A stretch of 64,000 nt of DNA from JAFAXD01 sp963816775 (GTDB lineage Bacteria; Pseudomonadota; Alphaproteobacteria; Rhizobiales; Xanthobacteraceae): positions 1 through 64,000 of the forward strand of contig CAWFLX010000020.1 of NCBI GenBank assembly GCA_963816775.1, written 5' to 3'. Position numbers and translations under genes: made by a program. This document shows, piece after piece, positions 35,754-44,245 of the stretch. A model generated the notes under the pieces. The model searched no databases and was not told the DNA's origin. It was given only the letters and a program-made list of their open reading frames with translations. How positions within the stretch are numbered: position 1 is the first letter of the stretch; each line of letters starts with the position of its first letter.

Positions 35754-36617
35754 GTGATCGCGCTCAAAATCCATCACAAAACGGTCTATCGCTTTCGTCA
35801 GCCGGTGAGCCTCCGGGCACACCGCTTGATTCTTCGCCCGCGCGAAAGCCGCGACCTTCGCTTGATGTCGCACATTTTGGCTATCACACCAACCCCAGTG
35901 GTGACCTGGGCGCATGACGTTTTTGGTAATGCCATCGCCACGGCCACGTTTGCGACCGCGACCGACATGCTCGTGATCGACAGTGCGGCGGATGTCCTAC
36001 TCAACGCCGCGTCCTGGCCGGTATTCGACATCGCTGCCTCGGCTATTTCGTACCCGTTCCGCTATTCCGACGACGAGTGGACCGACCTCGGCGCTCTGGC
36101 GATCGAGCAATATCCGGATCAGGCGGGAGAATTACGCATCTGGGCGCGAGGCTTCATCCGCAGCAATCCGACCGATACCCTTTCCTTGCTCAAGGACCTG
36201 AGCCTCGGCGTGGCGGAGCGGATCAGTTATCAGAGCCGTGAGGTTGAGGGCACCCAGTCGCCGACCCAGACGCTTGATCGCGGTTGGGGCTCATGCCGGG
36301 ACTTCGCGGTGCTGTTCGCCGAAGCGGCACGCACGCTCGGATTCGGCGCACGAATCGTCTCTGGTTATCTCTACAATCCCAGTCAACACAGCGTGGGATC
36401 CAGTGGCAGCGGGTCGACCCACGCGTGGGCGGAAGTGTACATCCCCGGCGCGGGATGGATCACCTTCGATCCGACCAATCGCGGTGTCGGGGGATTCAAT
36501 CTGATCCCCGTTGCCGTCGGGCGAGACATTCGTCAGATCATGCCGGTGGTCGGCAGTTTCGTGGGAATGACCGATGCGTTCCAGGGAATGTCAGTGGAAG
36601 TCCAGGTCTCATCCTAG
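35754..36617 (+). CDS. Transglutaminase-like cysteine protease family protein
   Basis: A 287-residue protein from the GTG at 35754 (VIALKIHHKTVYRFRQPVSL). It has the N-terminal beta domain with LRPRESRDLRLMSHIL and AHDVFGNAIATATF, then the catalytic core: GWGSCRDFAVLFAEAARTLG (Cys), STHAWAEVYIPGAG (His), FDPTNRG (Asp). Family members act as amidases or proteases. The partners are unknown. It is intact, unlike its paralogue at 29595-30490. Confidence 0.88.
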   Translation: MIALKIHHKTVYRFRQPVSLRAHRLILRPRESRDLRLMSHILAITPTPVVTWAHDVFGNAIATATFATATDMLVIDSAADVLLNAASWPVFDIAASAISYPFRYSDDEWTDLGALAIEQYPDQAGELRIWARGFIRSNPTDTLSLLKDLSLGVAERISYQSREVEGTQSPTQTLDRGWGSCRDFAVLFAEAARTLGFGARIVSGYLYNPSQHSVGSSGSGSTHAWAEVYIPGAGWITFDPTNRGVGGFNLIPVAVGRDIRQIMPVVGSFVGMTDAFQGMSVEVQVSS

Positions 36618-37040
36618 GGCGCGTTAGAACGAAAACGTCCGCTCGGGTTTCAGTGCGGTTGGCACCTCAGCTTCGTGCCACATCCGGACACCGCGACCTT
36701 TGCTCCAAAGGCTCGGTCGATAAGGGCGGCTTGGAAGTGCACAGTTCATTGTTGAACGTGATGCTGCACGATCAACCGCCAATCACGACGTGAGTCGTTC
36801 GGCGAGTTTTACGGTCAATAGTGTACAGGCACTCGCGCTAGCCTGGCGGGACTGGGGCGGCCGCCATTGACTTCTACCGACGGGCGCCGCCCGGACACGC
36901 GCCAGCGGTACGGATGGGGGAGATCCGTAATGTTGTGGCCGTGCCATCAAAATGCAGAATCCAGCCACAGGGTGGGGACCCGGCGCTGTGGCGCTAGGTA
37001 GCGTCCGGGAATTGTGTAAGAGCGCGCGGCGGATGCGATC
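36618..37040. other. Gap before the ImmA gene
   Basis: No gene seen. It contains the right copy of the direct repeat (36741-36787) that also lies at 31931. The remaining frames are short. No terminator with a T-run was found after the transglutaminase gene. Confidence 0.45.
36741..36787 (+). repeat. Degenerate direct repeat flanking metal module, right copy
   Basis: Partner of the repeat at 31931-31975, same orientation, sharing TTGAACGTG..CTG.ACGAT.A.CCGCCA. It lies just downstream of the transglutaminase gene, so the two copies bracket about 4.8 kb. Confidence 0.45.
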
Positions 37041-38198
37041 ATGGCGAAGGCGATGAGGGCGCGCGTCGAGGTGAAGCCCGCGCTGTTGCGCTGGGCGCGC
37101 GATCGCGCCGGCATGCGAGTCGATGACCTTGCGCGCCGCTTTCCCCGGCTTGCCCATTGGGAAAGTGGAGAGGCGCGCCCGACGCGCAGGCAGCTTGAGC
37201 GCTTCGCCAAGGCTACCCATGCCACTGTTGACCATCTGCTGATGGCGAGGCCGCCGGTCGAGCGCGTGCCCATTCCCGACTTGCGTGCCACCGGCAACGG
37301 CCGCATCGGACGTCCGAGCCCGAACCTGCTGGACATGCTCTCGCTCTGCCGGCAGCGCCAAGCGTGGTATCGCGATTTCGCCCGCGGCCAGGGCGACAAG
37401 CCGCTTGCCTTCGTCGGCTCTGCGAGCTTGAAAAACGACATCGACGCGACCGCGGCGGCCATGCGCAGCGTGCTAGGGCTCGACCTTGAGGAGCGCCAAA
37501 AAATCTCGGCCTGGGACAAGACGATGCGCCGCCTCATCGATCACGCCGATGCGCTTGGCATCCTGGTGATGGTCAACGGCGTTGTCGGCAACAACAGCTA
37601 TCGGCGGCTGGATCCGCAAGAGTTTCGCGGCTTTGCCCTCGCCGACGCACGCGCCCCTCTAGTGTTCATCAACGGCGCCGATGCCAAGCCGGCGCAGATG
37701 TTCACACTGGCGCACGCGCTCGCCCATATCTGGCTCGGCCAATCCGCGCTATCCGATGTCACGCCGATCGCGGCTCCCGAGCATGAGGTCGAGCGCTGGT
37801 GCAGTGCGGTTGCCGCCGAGATCCTGGTGCCGCTCGGTGCGCTACGGGCGGAGTATCGGCGTGGCGAGGAGCTGCGCAATGCGCTTACGCGCCTCATCCG
37901 GCGCTTCAAGGTAAGCACGCCTATCATGCTCCGGCGCATCCACGATCTTCGCGGGCTCACGCAAATTGAGTTCCAGCAGGCGTACGAGCGCGAGCTAGAA
38001 CGGCTGCGTCCGAAGCGCAAATCGCGCGGCGGCGATTTTTATCGTACCCAGGGCGTGCGCCTCGGCAAGCGCTTCGCCTGCGCGCTCGTGATCAGCACGC
38101 TGGAAGGCGAGACGCAGCATGGCGATGCCTTGCGGCTTCTTGGCTTCTCCAAGCTCGCAACCCTGCGCGAGCTGGGGCATAGGCTCGGGGTGGTGTGA
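37041..38198 (+). CDS. XRE-ImmA/IrrE family protein with mutated HExxH motif
   Basis: A 385-residue protein. The N-terminal helix-turn-helix (VKPALLRWARDRAGMRVDDLARRFPRLAHWESGEARPTRRQLERFAKATH) is XRE-like. The middle and C-terminal parts match the ImmA/IrrE metallopeptidase domain, with the block FTLAHALAHIWLGQSAL at residues 221-237. The zinc motif is H225-A226-L227-A228-H229, where the family has HExxH. GAG to GCG at 37716-37718 is a single change. Without the Glu, peptidase activity is not expected, though zinc could still bind. Such proteins are often paired with a downstream PIN-like DUF4411 gene, absent here. It may act purely as a DNA-binding antitoxin or repressor. Confidence 0.88.
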   Translation: MAKAMRARVEVKPALLRWARDRAGMRVDDLARRFPRLAHWESGEARPTRRQLERFAKATHATVDHLLMARPPVERVPIPDLRATGNGRIGRPSPNLLDMLSLCRQRQAWYRDFARGQGDKPLAFVGSASLKNDIDATAAAMRSVLGLDLEERQKISAWDKTMRRLIDHADALGILVMVNGVVGNNSYRRLDPQEFRGFALADARAPLVFINGADAKPAQMFTLAHALAHIWLGQSALSDVTPIAAPEHEVERWCSAVAAEILVPLGALRAEYRRGEELRNALTRLIRRFKVSTPIMLRRIHDLRGLTQIEFQQAYERELERLRPKRKSRGGDFYRTQGVRLGKRFACALVISTLEGETQHGDALRLLGFSKLATLRELGHRLGVV

Positions 38199-38207
38199 AC
38201 TTCGTAA

Positions 38208-38231
38208 CCCTGATTGCACTTGCAATCGGGG
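38208..38231 (+). terminator. Hairpin 10 bases after the ImmA gene
   Basis: CCCTGATTGCA-CT-TGCAATCGGGG pairs over 11 positions with one T-G wobble. No T-run follows, so it is either a Rho-assisted end, an mRNA-stabilising hairpin or a binding palindrome (GATTGCA-CT-TGCAATC is perfectly symmetric). Confidence 0.4.
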
Positions 38232-38354
38232 GCTCCACGCATCAACAGACTTAAGTTGGGCGGTAGGCCGAAGCGGCCCTTACGGTGGCCCACCCGGTCT
38301 GGGCAATCTAGAAGAGGTCCACGCATCAATGCTTCAACACCCAGGGTACCCACC

Positions 38355-39443
38355 ATGAACTTTGCGCACTTTTCCCATATTTGGGGAAAACCGGGGATGA
38401 CACCTTACCAGCGCTACGAGGAATTGTGGCGTGAGCTTGAGCTCTGCGATCAGCTCGGCTTCGACTACAGCTTCTGTGTCGAACACCACTTCCGACCGGA
38501 CGAGAGCTGGATGTCGTCACCGAGTCTTTACGCGGTTGGTGCCGGTGCGCACACCAGACGCATGCGCGTTGGACCGATGGGGTACATCGTCCCGCTCTAC
38601 CATCCGCTACGCTTGGCGGAAGAGATCGCAATTGTAGATCAGATGCTGGGCGGCCGTTTGGAGCTTGGCCTCGTGCCCGGCATCAACGCCGACTATTTTC
38701 GTCCATTCGGCCTCGATTACAGCCACCGCAAATCGCCGACCCTCGAATTCGTCGATTACATGCGCGCCGCCTACGGCGCGACGCAGCCGTTTTCCTTCCA
38801 TGGTGAGGATTTCCACACCGACAATGCCGAAATCTCGGTACAGCCGGCGCAGCGACCGCACCCGCCGTTGTGGATGATGAGCCGCGATCTGCAGACGCTC
38901 GAGTTCTGCGCGAAAAACGCGATCAATCCGGGATACTTTCTTATCTATCCGTGTTCCGATGCGGCGCCGCGCTATCGCAAGTTTTTGGCTGACTGGCAAA
39001 CGCTGCATCCCGCGCGCAAGCCGCGCATCGCCTATTGCACGATCGTCTATGTCGACGAGAGCGATGATCGGGCGATCGAGACTGCGCTGTTCCGTGCCTC
39101 GCGGGCGTACGAGGGGTTCCTGCCCAAGCCGGAACCAGGGGATACGTTCGAGGACCGCGTGCGCAAGCACGCCAGCAAGTTTATCGGCCGCGGCGAACCC
39201 GGTGCGTCTGAGATCAGGGCTAATCTGTTCGATCCAAACTACCTGCAGAAGAACGAGCTCGTGTTCATCGGCTCCCCGGAAACTGTCGCAAAAAAAATCC
39301 AGTCAGCGGCAAAAGCTGGGGTCTTCAACGTGTTCATGGGGGAGTTCAATTTCTCCGATTTGCCACAGAGCGATTTGATGCGCTCGATCCAGTTGTTCGG
39401 CGAGAAGGTGATTCCGGCGCTCCGCGGACATGAGCCTTTTTGA
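38355..39443 (+). CDS. LLM-class flavin-dependent oxidoreductase
   Basis: A 362-residue luciferase-like (bacterial luciferase/F420 or FMN) monooxygenase. MNFAHFSHIWGKPGMTPYQR, YSFCVEHHFRPDESWMSSP, VGPMGYIVPLYHPLRLAEEIAIVDQMLGGRLELGL and the phosphate-binding C-terminal VFIGSPETVAKKIQ are typical of the family. The ATG at 38355 follows a non-coding leader. It lies beside aromatic-type catabolic genes but on the opposite strand to the binding protein that follows. The substrate is unknown. Confidence 0.88.
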   Translation: MNFAHFSHIWGKPGMTPYQRYEELWRELELCDQLGFDYSFCVEHHFRPDESWMSSPSLYAVGAGAHTRRMRVGPMGYIVPLYHPLRLAEEIAIVDQMLGGRLELGLVPGINADYFRPFGLDYSHRKSPTLEFVDYMRAAYGATQPFSFHGEDFHTDNAEISVQPAQRPHPPLWMMSRDLQTLEFCAKNAINPGYFLIYPCSDAAPRYRKFLADWQTLHPARKPRIAYCTIVYVDESDDRAIETALFRASRAYEGFLPKPEPGDTFEDRVRKHASKFIGRGEPGASEIRANLFDPNYLQKNELVFIGSPETVAKKIQSAAKAGVFNVFMGEFNFSDLPQSDLMRSIQLFGEKVIPALRGHEPF

Positions 39444-39468
39444 AAATGGCGGCCACCGCCTGTTCGGC

Positions 39469-39485
39469 GGCCGAAAGCGGCTTTT
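39469..39485 (+). terminator. Possible weak intrinsic terminator
   Basis: GGCCG-AAAG-CGGC followed by TTTT, 26 bases after the flavin oxidoreductase stop. The stem is only four to five pairs, so this is weak. Confidence 0.3.
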
Positions 39486-39557
39486 GCGCCTCCCGCATTT
39501 GTGCTGGCTGCTCATGTTTGCTTTGGGTCATTAGCGAACATTGCCGCCGTACTTCCG

Positions 39558-39632
39558 AATGTCCGCTTTACCCCCGAAAGCAGACATCACCGAAAACCGC
39601 CATCAGGTCCGCTAAGTGCCATTAACAGACAT
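39558..39632. repeat. GTCCGC-type palindromic repeat, locus 4
   Basis: Two units: AATGTCCGCTTTACCCCCGAAAGCAGACAT (39558-39587) and GGTCCGCTAAGTGCCATTAACAGACAT (39606-39631). The arms are inverted within each unit. It sits in the convergent gap between the oxidoreductase and the minus-strand binding protein. Confidence 0.6.
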
Positions 39633-39647
39633 CAGCCCAACTATTCC

Positions 39648-40914
39648 TTATTTCTGCCGCGCCTTCTCGTAGGGATAGATCAGGGTGCCGGTCTTGGCCT
39701 GGGGCGGCCAGACGATCGGCTGCGCGCTGCCGTCTCGGAACTGTTCGAGATTGTTGGGTTGTGCGTTCTGAATCTGTGTCCAGAACATGCGCGAGGTCGA
39801 CCATTCGCCGTCCTTGCCGAACGAGAAGTCGCCCGACACGGTCTTGAAGCTCGCCTTGTGCATGTACTCGGCGAGCCTATCCTGATCGAGGCTCTTGGTG
39901 GCGGCCACCGCCTGCTCCAGCACCTGGCCGGCCGAATAGGCGAACGGGCCCCAGGCGAAGCCAAGTGGATCGATTTTGGCGGCCACCGCCCTCTCCCCGT
40001 AGCGCTTGAGAAAATCGGCCGCCCCGGCGATCTGCCCGGCTGACGCGGCAGCGAAGTTCTCACCGGTGATCAGCCCGTTTGCAATCGGCCCGAGCTGTAC
40101 CTTGATCGGCGTCACCAGCATTCCGATCATCGCGCCCCCCATGATCTTCGGCCTGAGCCCGATCTCGTTGGCAGCGCGGATGATGCCGACGTTGTCCGGT
40201 GGATACGCGCCTATGTAGACGATGTCGGGGCTGGTCGCTTGCACGGCCCGGATTACGGGCGCGAAATCGGTCGTGCTCGGCGGATAGCTCTGATCGTAGA
40301 CCAGATTAAAGCCGTGTTTCTTGACCTGGCTGCGAGCGCCGTCGGCGGCGCTTTGGGCGAACTCGGCGTCCGCCGCAATGATGGCGACCGTCCGCGGCTT
40401 TGGCTGCTGCGCTGCGGCCATATCAAAAAAGCCAATCGAAAAGGAATCGATGCCCTCCGGGCCAGTTGATACCATCGAGAAGTATTTCGGGTAATGGTAT
40501 TTGTCGTTGATGCCGATCGCGGTGAAGGTGATCGTCATCTTTTGGTTGTTGATGATGGTCGGCATCGCCGGCGCGACAAAGTTGGTGCCGTAGGGGCCGA
40601 GCAGGAGATCGACTTTGTCGACCGTGATCAGCTTGGTGTAGATGTTTGGCACATTGGACGGCGAACTCTGGTCGTCATAGATGACGAGTTCGACCGGTCG
40701 GCCCAGTAGGCCGCTCTTGGCATTGACATCGTCACGCCAGATCTCGAGCGCGGTGTTGATCACCTTAGATGGTGATGCCCCGGCACCGGTCAGCGCAGAA
40801 ACTCATGCCGATCCGGATCGGATCTGCGCTCTGCGCGACCGCTCCCGAAAGGAAACCAAGTCCGATGATCAGCGCAGCGCCGAGCTTACCCAGCGCGTTG
40901 CAACAAAGGTGCAT
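39648..40914 (-). CDS. ABC-type amino acid/amide binding protein, one frameshift
   Basis: A type-1 periplasmic binding protein. The signal peptide MHLCCNALGKLGAALIIGLG.. with AVAQSADPIRIGMSF starts at 40914 after AGGAGGGAACG. The frame is lost near 40797. VSALTGAGASPSKVINTALE in the adjacent frame continues the protein to the stop at 39648, with VDLLLGPYGTNFVAPAMP, DYPPSTTDFAPVI-like text and YAAGQVLEQAV-like helices. One surplus base explains the break. No permease or ATPase gene adjoins, so it may serve a distant transporter or be an orphan. Confidence 0.8.
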
Positions 40915-41270
40915 GATCGTTCCCTCCTCTTTTGGTGACGCCCTTTTTTGTTTACTTTTTTGCGGGGCTATCACATTGAGCACATCGCTTATTATAGCTA
41001 AATCCTTGTCCCCCGCCTTTGTCCAGCGGTGAGCAAGATGTGGGTCTCGCACGACAATGCGCCGCTGCCGGGAATATCCGATTTGCCGCCGGCGAAGCAG
41101 GGCGCAGCTTCGCCCGAGAACATTCCTGGGGCGACTGTTGGGCGGCTCCGCCGAGGCGTCACGTTCGGCGATCACAACATGACCGACGATATCCTGCATC
41201 TCGTGCTGGCGCGAGGCATCTTCATCTTCACGAGATCGGCGATTAGAGGGGACGGGCGGAACTAGGAGCA
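40915..41270. other. Gap upstream of the binding-protein gene
   Basis: Holds the promoter and ribosome-binding site of the minus-strand binding protein, including an A+T-rich stretch near 40945-41010 (TTATTATAGCTAAATC). A plus-strand frame at 41029-41265 is open but has no family likeness and no ribosome-binding site. Confidence 0.4.
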
Positions 41271-41504
41271 ATGTTTGACCCCGAAGCAATCGAAGTAATG
41301 CGTAGCGCGCTGGACGAGGCGGTGTTGAAGCTGCCTGTAGAATTACGCTCCACTGCGGTCAAAGTGGAGATGGCGTCATGTATCGTTAAAGCCGCAAGCA
41401 ATGGTGATCGGAATCTTCCCCGCTTGCGCATCGCTGCGCTCTTGATCGCGATCACCCGCCACGGCATGTCCGCACGCGAGACCGGCCGAGCCAAGAGCGC
41501 ATAA
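41271..41504 (+). CDS. Small conserved protein MFDPE type
   Basis: A 77-residue helical protein starting MFDPEAIEVMRSALDEAVLK. Short proteins opening MFDPE..VMR.ALD are common in Bradyrhizobium. The tail (ARETGRAKSA) is unlike them. AGGAGC lies before the ATG. Function unknown. Confidence 0.5.
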   Translation: MFDPEAIEVMRSALDEAVLKLPVELRSTAVKVEMASCIVKAASNGDRNLPRLRIAALLIAITRHGMSARETGRAKSA

Positions 41505-41577
41505 CCGCCCAGCGCAAATTTTAGACGTGGTCGGATCGCTGGGTGCTCCGAAATCCTTGGACTACCCAGCAATAGCC

Positions 41578-41931
41578 TTAGCGCGGGAGTTGCAGGTAAG
41601 CGGGATCGAACTGTGCGACCCGTGCGAGGCCGGCCCAATCATGGATTGTTACTGAATGGACTCCCCAGGTGACGAGACCGGGTCTGCGTAGGTTCTTTAG
41701 CGTGCGATTGATATGAACCGTCGATAGGCCGGCCGCGTCGCCAAGTTCTGTTTGGGTCATCGGAAAATCGCATGTCACCCCATCGGACAAACCGATAGCC
41801 TGCATTCGGGTCACGAACTCGCAAATCATGTGCGCGATGCAACTCAAAGCCGAGCGGCGGCCGACGCAGGCCAACCACTTTCGCATAACGGCGGAATCGA
41901 TGAGCGTCTCTCGCCAGAAGACTTCGCCCAA
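41578..41931 (-). pseudogene. Crp/Fnr-type regulator, C-terminal fragment
   Basis: The frame carries FWRETLIDSAVMRKWLACVG, then the winged-helix part FPMTQTELGDAAGLSTVHIN and RTLKNLRRPGLVTW, ending DPAYLQLPR. This is the dimer helix end plus DNA-binding domain of a Crp/Fnr protein. The cyclic-nucleotide-like sensor domain is missing. Upstream sequence belongs to an FAH gene in another frame, with the join near 41930. Probably non-functional, although the helix-turn-helix is whole. Confidence 0.7.
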
Positions 41932-42820
41932 TCTCGATCCAAACTTTCACGACGTCGCCGGCCTTGAGAGATTCTCCGCGTGCGATGCCGACGCCGGATG
42001 GCGTTCCGGTCAGGATCAGGTCGCCTGGATAGAGGGTCATGCGCGTTGAGAGATGCGACACCTGCTCAGCCGTGCTGAAGATCATCCGGCTGGTGTGCGA
42101 AGTCCTGCTTGAGGGCGTCGTTGACCCAAAGCTTGATCCCGAGCGCCTGCGGATCGCCGACCTGTTCGGCCGGCGTAATCCACGGTCCCACGGGACAGGC
42201 CTGATCGAAGCATTTCTGCGCGATCCAATCGAATTGAAATGGAGACGAGCTCGATACGCCAGGACGTTTCATCGCGTCGCGCGCGGAGAGGTCGTTCGCG
42301 ATCGTGTAGCCAGCCACATGCTCCAGCGCGCGTTCGACCGGGACGTCCTTCGCGGGTTTCCAATGACCGCGACCAGCTCAGCCTCCCAATCCAACATCTT
42401 GGAATACGGCGGCACTTTGATTGCGGCGTTGGGGCCGGTGATCGATCTTGACGCTTTCAGAAAGTGCCAAGGGCTCAATCCCAAAGTGTGGGGATCCGGT
42501 TCGTGCGGCAGATTCTGAAGGCGCTCGATCTCTTGCTGATGGTCGGAGTAGTTGGCGCCGGCGCAGCATATGGAGGATGGATATAGTACAGGCGCCACCA
42601 GCTGAGCCTTGGACAGACGCTGTGCGGGCGTGCCGCGGGTTTTGGACATCGCGCCTGCGATCAAGTTCTTGGCCTTGCCCCAATCGTTGAGCACGTCGAG
42701 GACGCTCGTATAGGCCGGTCTTTCTGTCAGCGACGCGACGTCAAGAACGCTTTCGTCAACCATAATGCCGGCGCGAGGGCCCGACGCGCCCAGATAACTA
42801 ACGATGTGATAGCCAGACAT
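41932..42820 (-). pseudogene. Fumarylacetoacetate hydrolase family protein, two frameshifts, 3' end replaced
   Basis: FAH proteins hydrolyse or decarboxylate ring-cleavage products. MSGYHIVSYLGASGPRAGIM, CAGANYSDHQQEIERL, DWEAELVAVIG is the first frame. GYTIANDLSARDAMKRPG to KQDFAHQPDDL is the second, and MIFSTAEQVSHLSTRMTLYP with GDLILTGTPSGVG is the third. Missing single bases near 42357 and 42105 account for the changes. After GDVVKVWIEIG the normal C-terminus is replaced by the Crp/Fnr fragment. Recombination and indels both damaged the gene. Confidence 0.75.
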
Positions 42821-42843
42821 TCAACGCTCCGGATCAACGCGCC

Positions 42844-44043
42844 TCAGCCCCACAGCTCCAGGCTCGCCAGCTTCGCCCCGGCCACCAGCGCCGCGAGCTT
42901 CGCCTCCGCGAGCTGCGGATGCACGCGCCCGCCAAGCCCGCAGTCGGTGCCGGCGATGACGTTCTCGCGCCCGACAATCTGCGCATAGTCCAACAGCCGG
43001 TCGGCCACCACTTCGGGATGCTCGACGACGTTGGTGGCGTGGCTGACGACACCGGGAATCAGAATCTTGCCGGCAGGCAATTTCACGTCGCGCCAGACCT
43101 TGTATTCATGCTCGTGGCGCACGTTGCCGGCTTCGACCGAAAAGGCCTGCGCGTTCACCCGCAGCATGACCTCGACGATGTCGCGCAGCGGAAGATCGGC
43201 GGTGTGCGGGCCGTGCCAGCTGCCCCAGCAGATGTGATAGCGCACGCGATCTTCCGGAATGCCCTTGAGCGCGTAGTTCAACGCTTCGATGCGAAGCGCC
43301 GCATAGCGGCGATAGTCCTCGACGCTCGGCGGCGGATCGAGCATGTCCCAAGTGTCGGGCAGCCCCGGATCGTCGAGCTGGAGCAGGAAGCCGGCGTCGA
43401 CGATCGCGCGATATTCGACCGCGAGCGCATTGGCGATGCCCTCCAGGAATGCCTCCGGGTTCGGGTAAAGGGCGTTCTGGCCACGGCAGAACATTTCGAG
43501 GCTGCCGACCGCGATCGAGGTGACAAAGGCTTCCTTCACGCCCGCCGCGCTCGCAGCAGCCTTCAGGTTGGCGAGGTCGCGCTTGAGCGCCGCTTCGCCG
43601 GTATATTTGATTGGCGCCACGCAGGCCGGCCGCACCACCCGGCGCATGGCCTCGGCGGCTTCGGCGTAAAACTCCGCGAACTTGTGCTGCTCGAGCGGGC
43701 GCATGACGATGCGCATCGGCTGCCCCGCGACGACGCGCTCGGGCGCCAGCGCCTCGCGCGGCGCCGGGCCGAACCCGCTGATGCGATCGAAAATATAGAC
43801 GCCCCAGGCCGCGAGATCGGAGGCTGAGCGCATCGGCTTGCCGAACTCGCCGTCGTTAGGGACGTCGATGCCGGCAGCGATTTGCGCGCGGACAACGTCC
43901 GCCACGGAGCTTTTCAGCAGCGCGTTCAGTTCCTTTTCGTGTGTCGGACCGGTTGCCGGACTGGCCCAGGCCCGCCACAGCCCCTCGGGCCGCGGCAGAC
44001 TGCCGGCGTGGGTGGTGATGATCCGGTCCTTGCTGCGTATCAT
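42844..44043 (-). CDS. Cobalamin-independent methionine-synthase-like (MetE C-terminal family)
   Basis: A 399-residue protein starting MIRSKDRIITTHAGSLPRPE. It has the MetE/epoxyalkane-coenzyme M transferase barrel: DGEFGKPM, VAPIKYTGEAAL, LLQLDDPGLPDTWDML, and zinc ligands in the HICWGSWHG and GTDCGLGGRVHPQLAEAKL blocks. It would use zinc to activate a thiol for methyl or alkyl transfer. Free-standing members of this kind lie in catabolic clusters, and the substrate is unknown. The ATG at 44043 is preferred to 44091. Confidence 0.85.
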   Translation of the reverse strand: MIRSKDRIITTHAGSLPRPEGLWRAWASPATGPTHEKELNALLKSSVADVVRAQIAAGIDVPNDGEFGKPMRSASDLAAWGVYIFDRISGFGPAPREALAPERVVAGQPMRIVMRPLEQHKFAEFYAEAAEAMRRVVRPACVAPIKYTGEAALKRDLANLKAAASAAGVKEAFVTSIAVGSLEMFCRGQNALYPNPEAFLEGIANALAVEYRAIVDAGFLLQLDDPGLPDTWDMLDPPPSVEDYRRYAALRIEALNYALKGIPEDRVRYHICWGSWHGPHTADLPLRDIVEVMLRVNAQAFSVEAGNVRHEHEYKVWRDVKLPAGKILIPGVVSHATNVVEHPEVVADRLLDYAQIVGRENVIAGTDCGLGGRVHPQLAEAKLAALVAGAKLASLELWG

Positions 44044-44079
44044 GGGCGGGGTCCTTCCTTGGGGGTCATGCTTCAACGC

Positions 44080-44231
44080 GCTTGTGGCCATTCTTCGAGA
44101 CGCGTCGCTGCGCGACGCTCCTCAGAATGAGGGCTGAGTGTGTTACGCGGCTCGCGGCGCGGCCCACAAACTCCGCCCTCATCCTGAGGAGCGAGGCCGA
44201 AGGCCGAGCATCTCGAAGGATGGCCACAAGC
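44080..44231. repeat. Inverted pair of CTCATCCTGAGGAG-type repeats
   Basis: The left unit 44080-44133 (CTTGTGGCCATTCTTCGAGA..CTCCTCAGAATGAGGG) and right unit 44176-44231 (CCCTCATCCTGAGGAGCGAG..CTCGAAGGATGGCCACAAG) are inverted over about 54 bases. Each unit has its own internal palindrome. The element matches a widespread Rhizobiales intergenic repeat, from recall. It lies between the MetE-like and MFS genes on the same strand. Confidence 0.8.
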
Positions 44232-44245
44232 ACAACTCGCTCTCA

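Noticed and set aside
41029..41265. A 78-residue plus-strand ORF upstream of the MFDPE-type gene
   Set aside because: No ribosome-binding site or family likeness; it overlaps the probable promoter of the opposite-strand binding protein.
42919..43827. A 302-codon plus-strand frame over the MetE-like gene
   Set aside because: Antisense shadow; no motif or ribosome-binding site.
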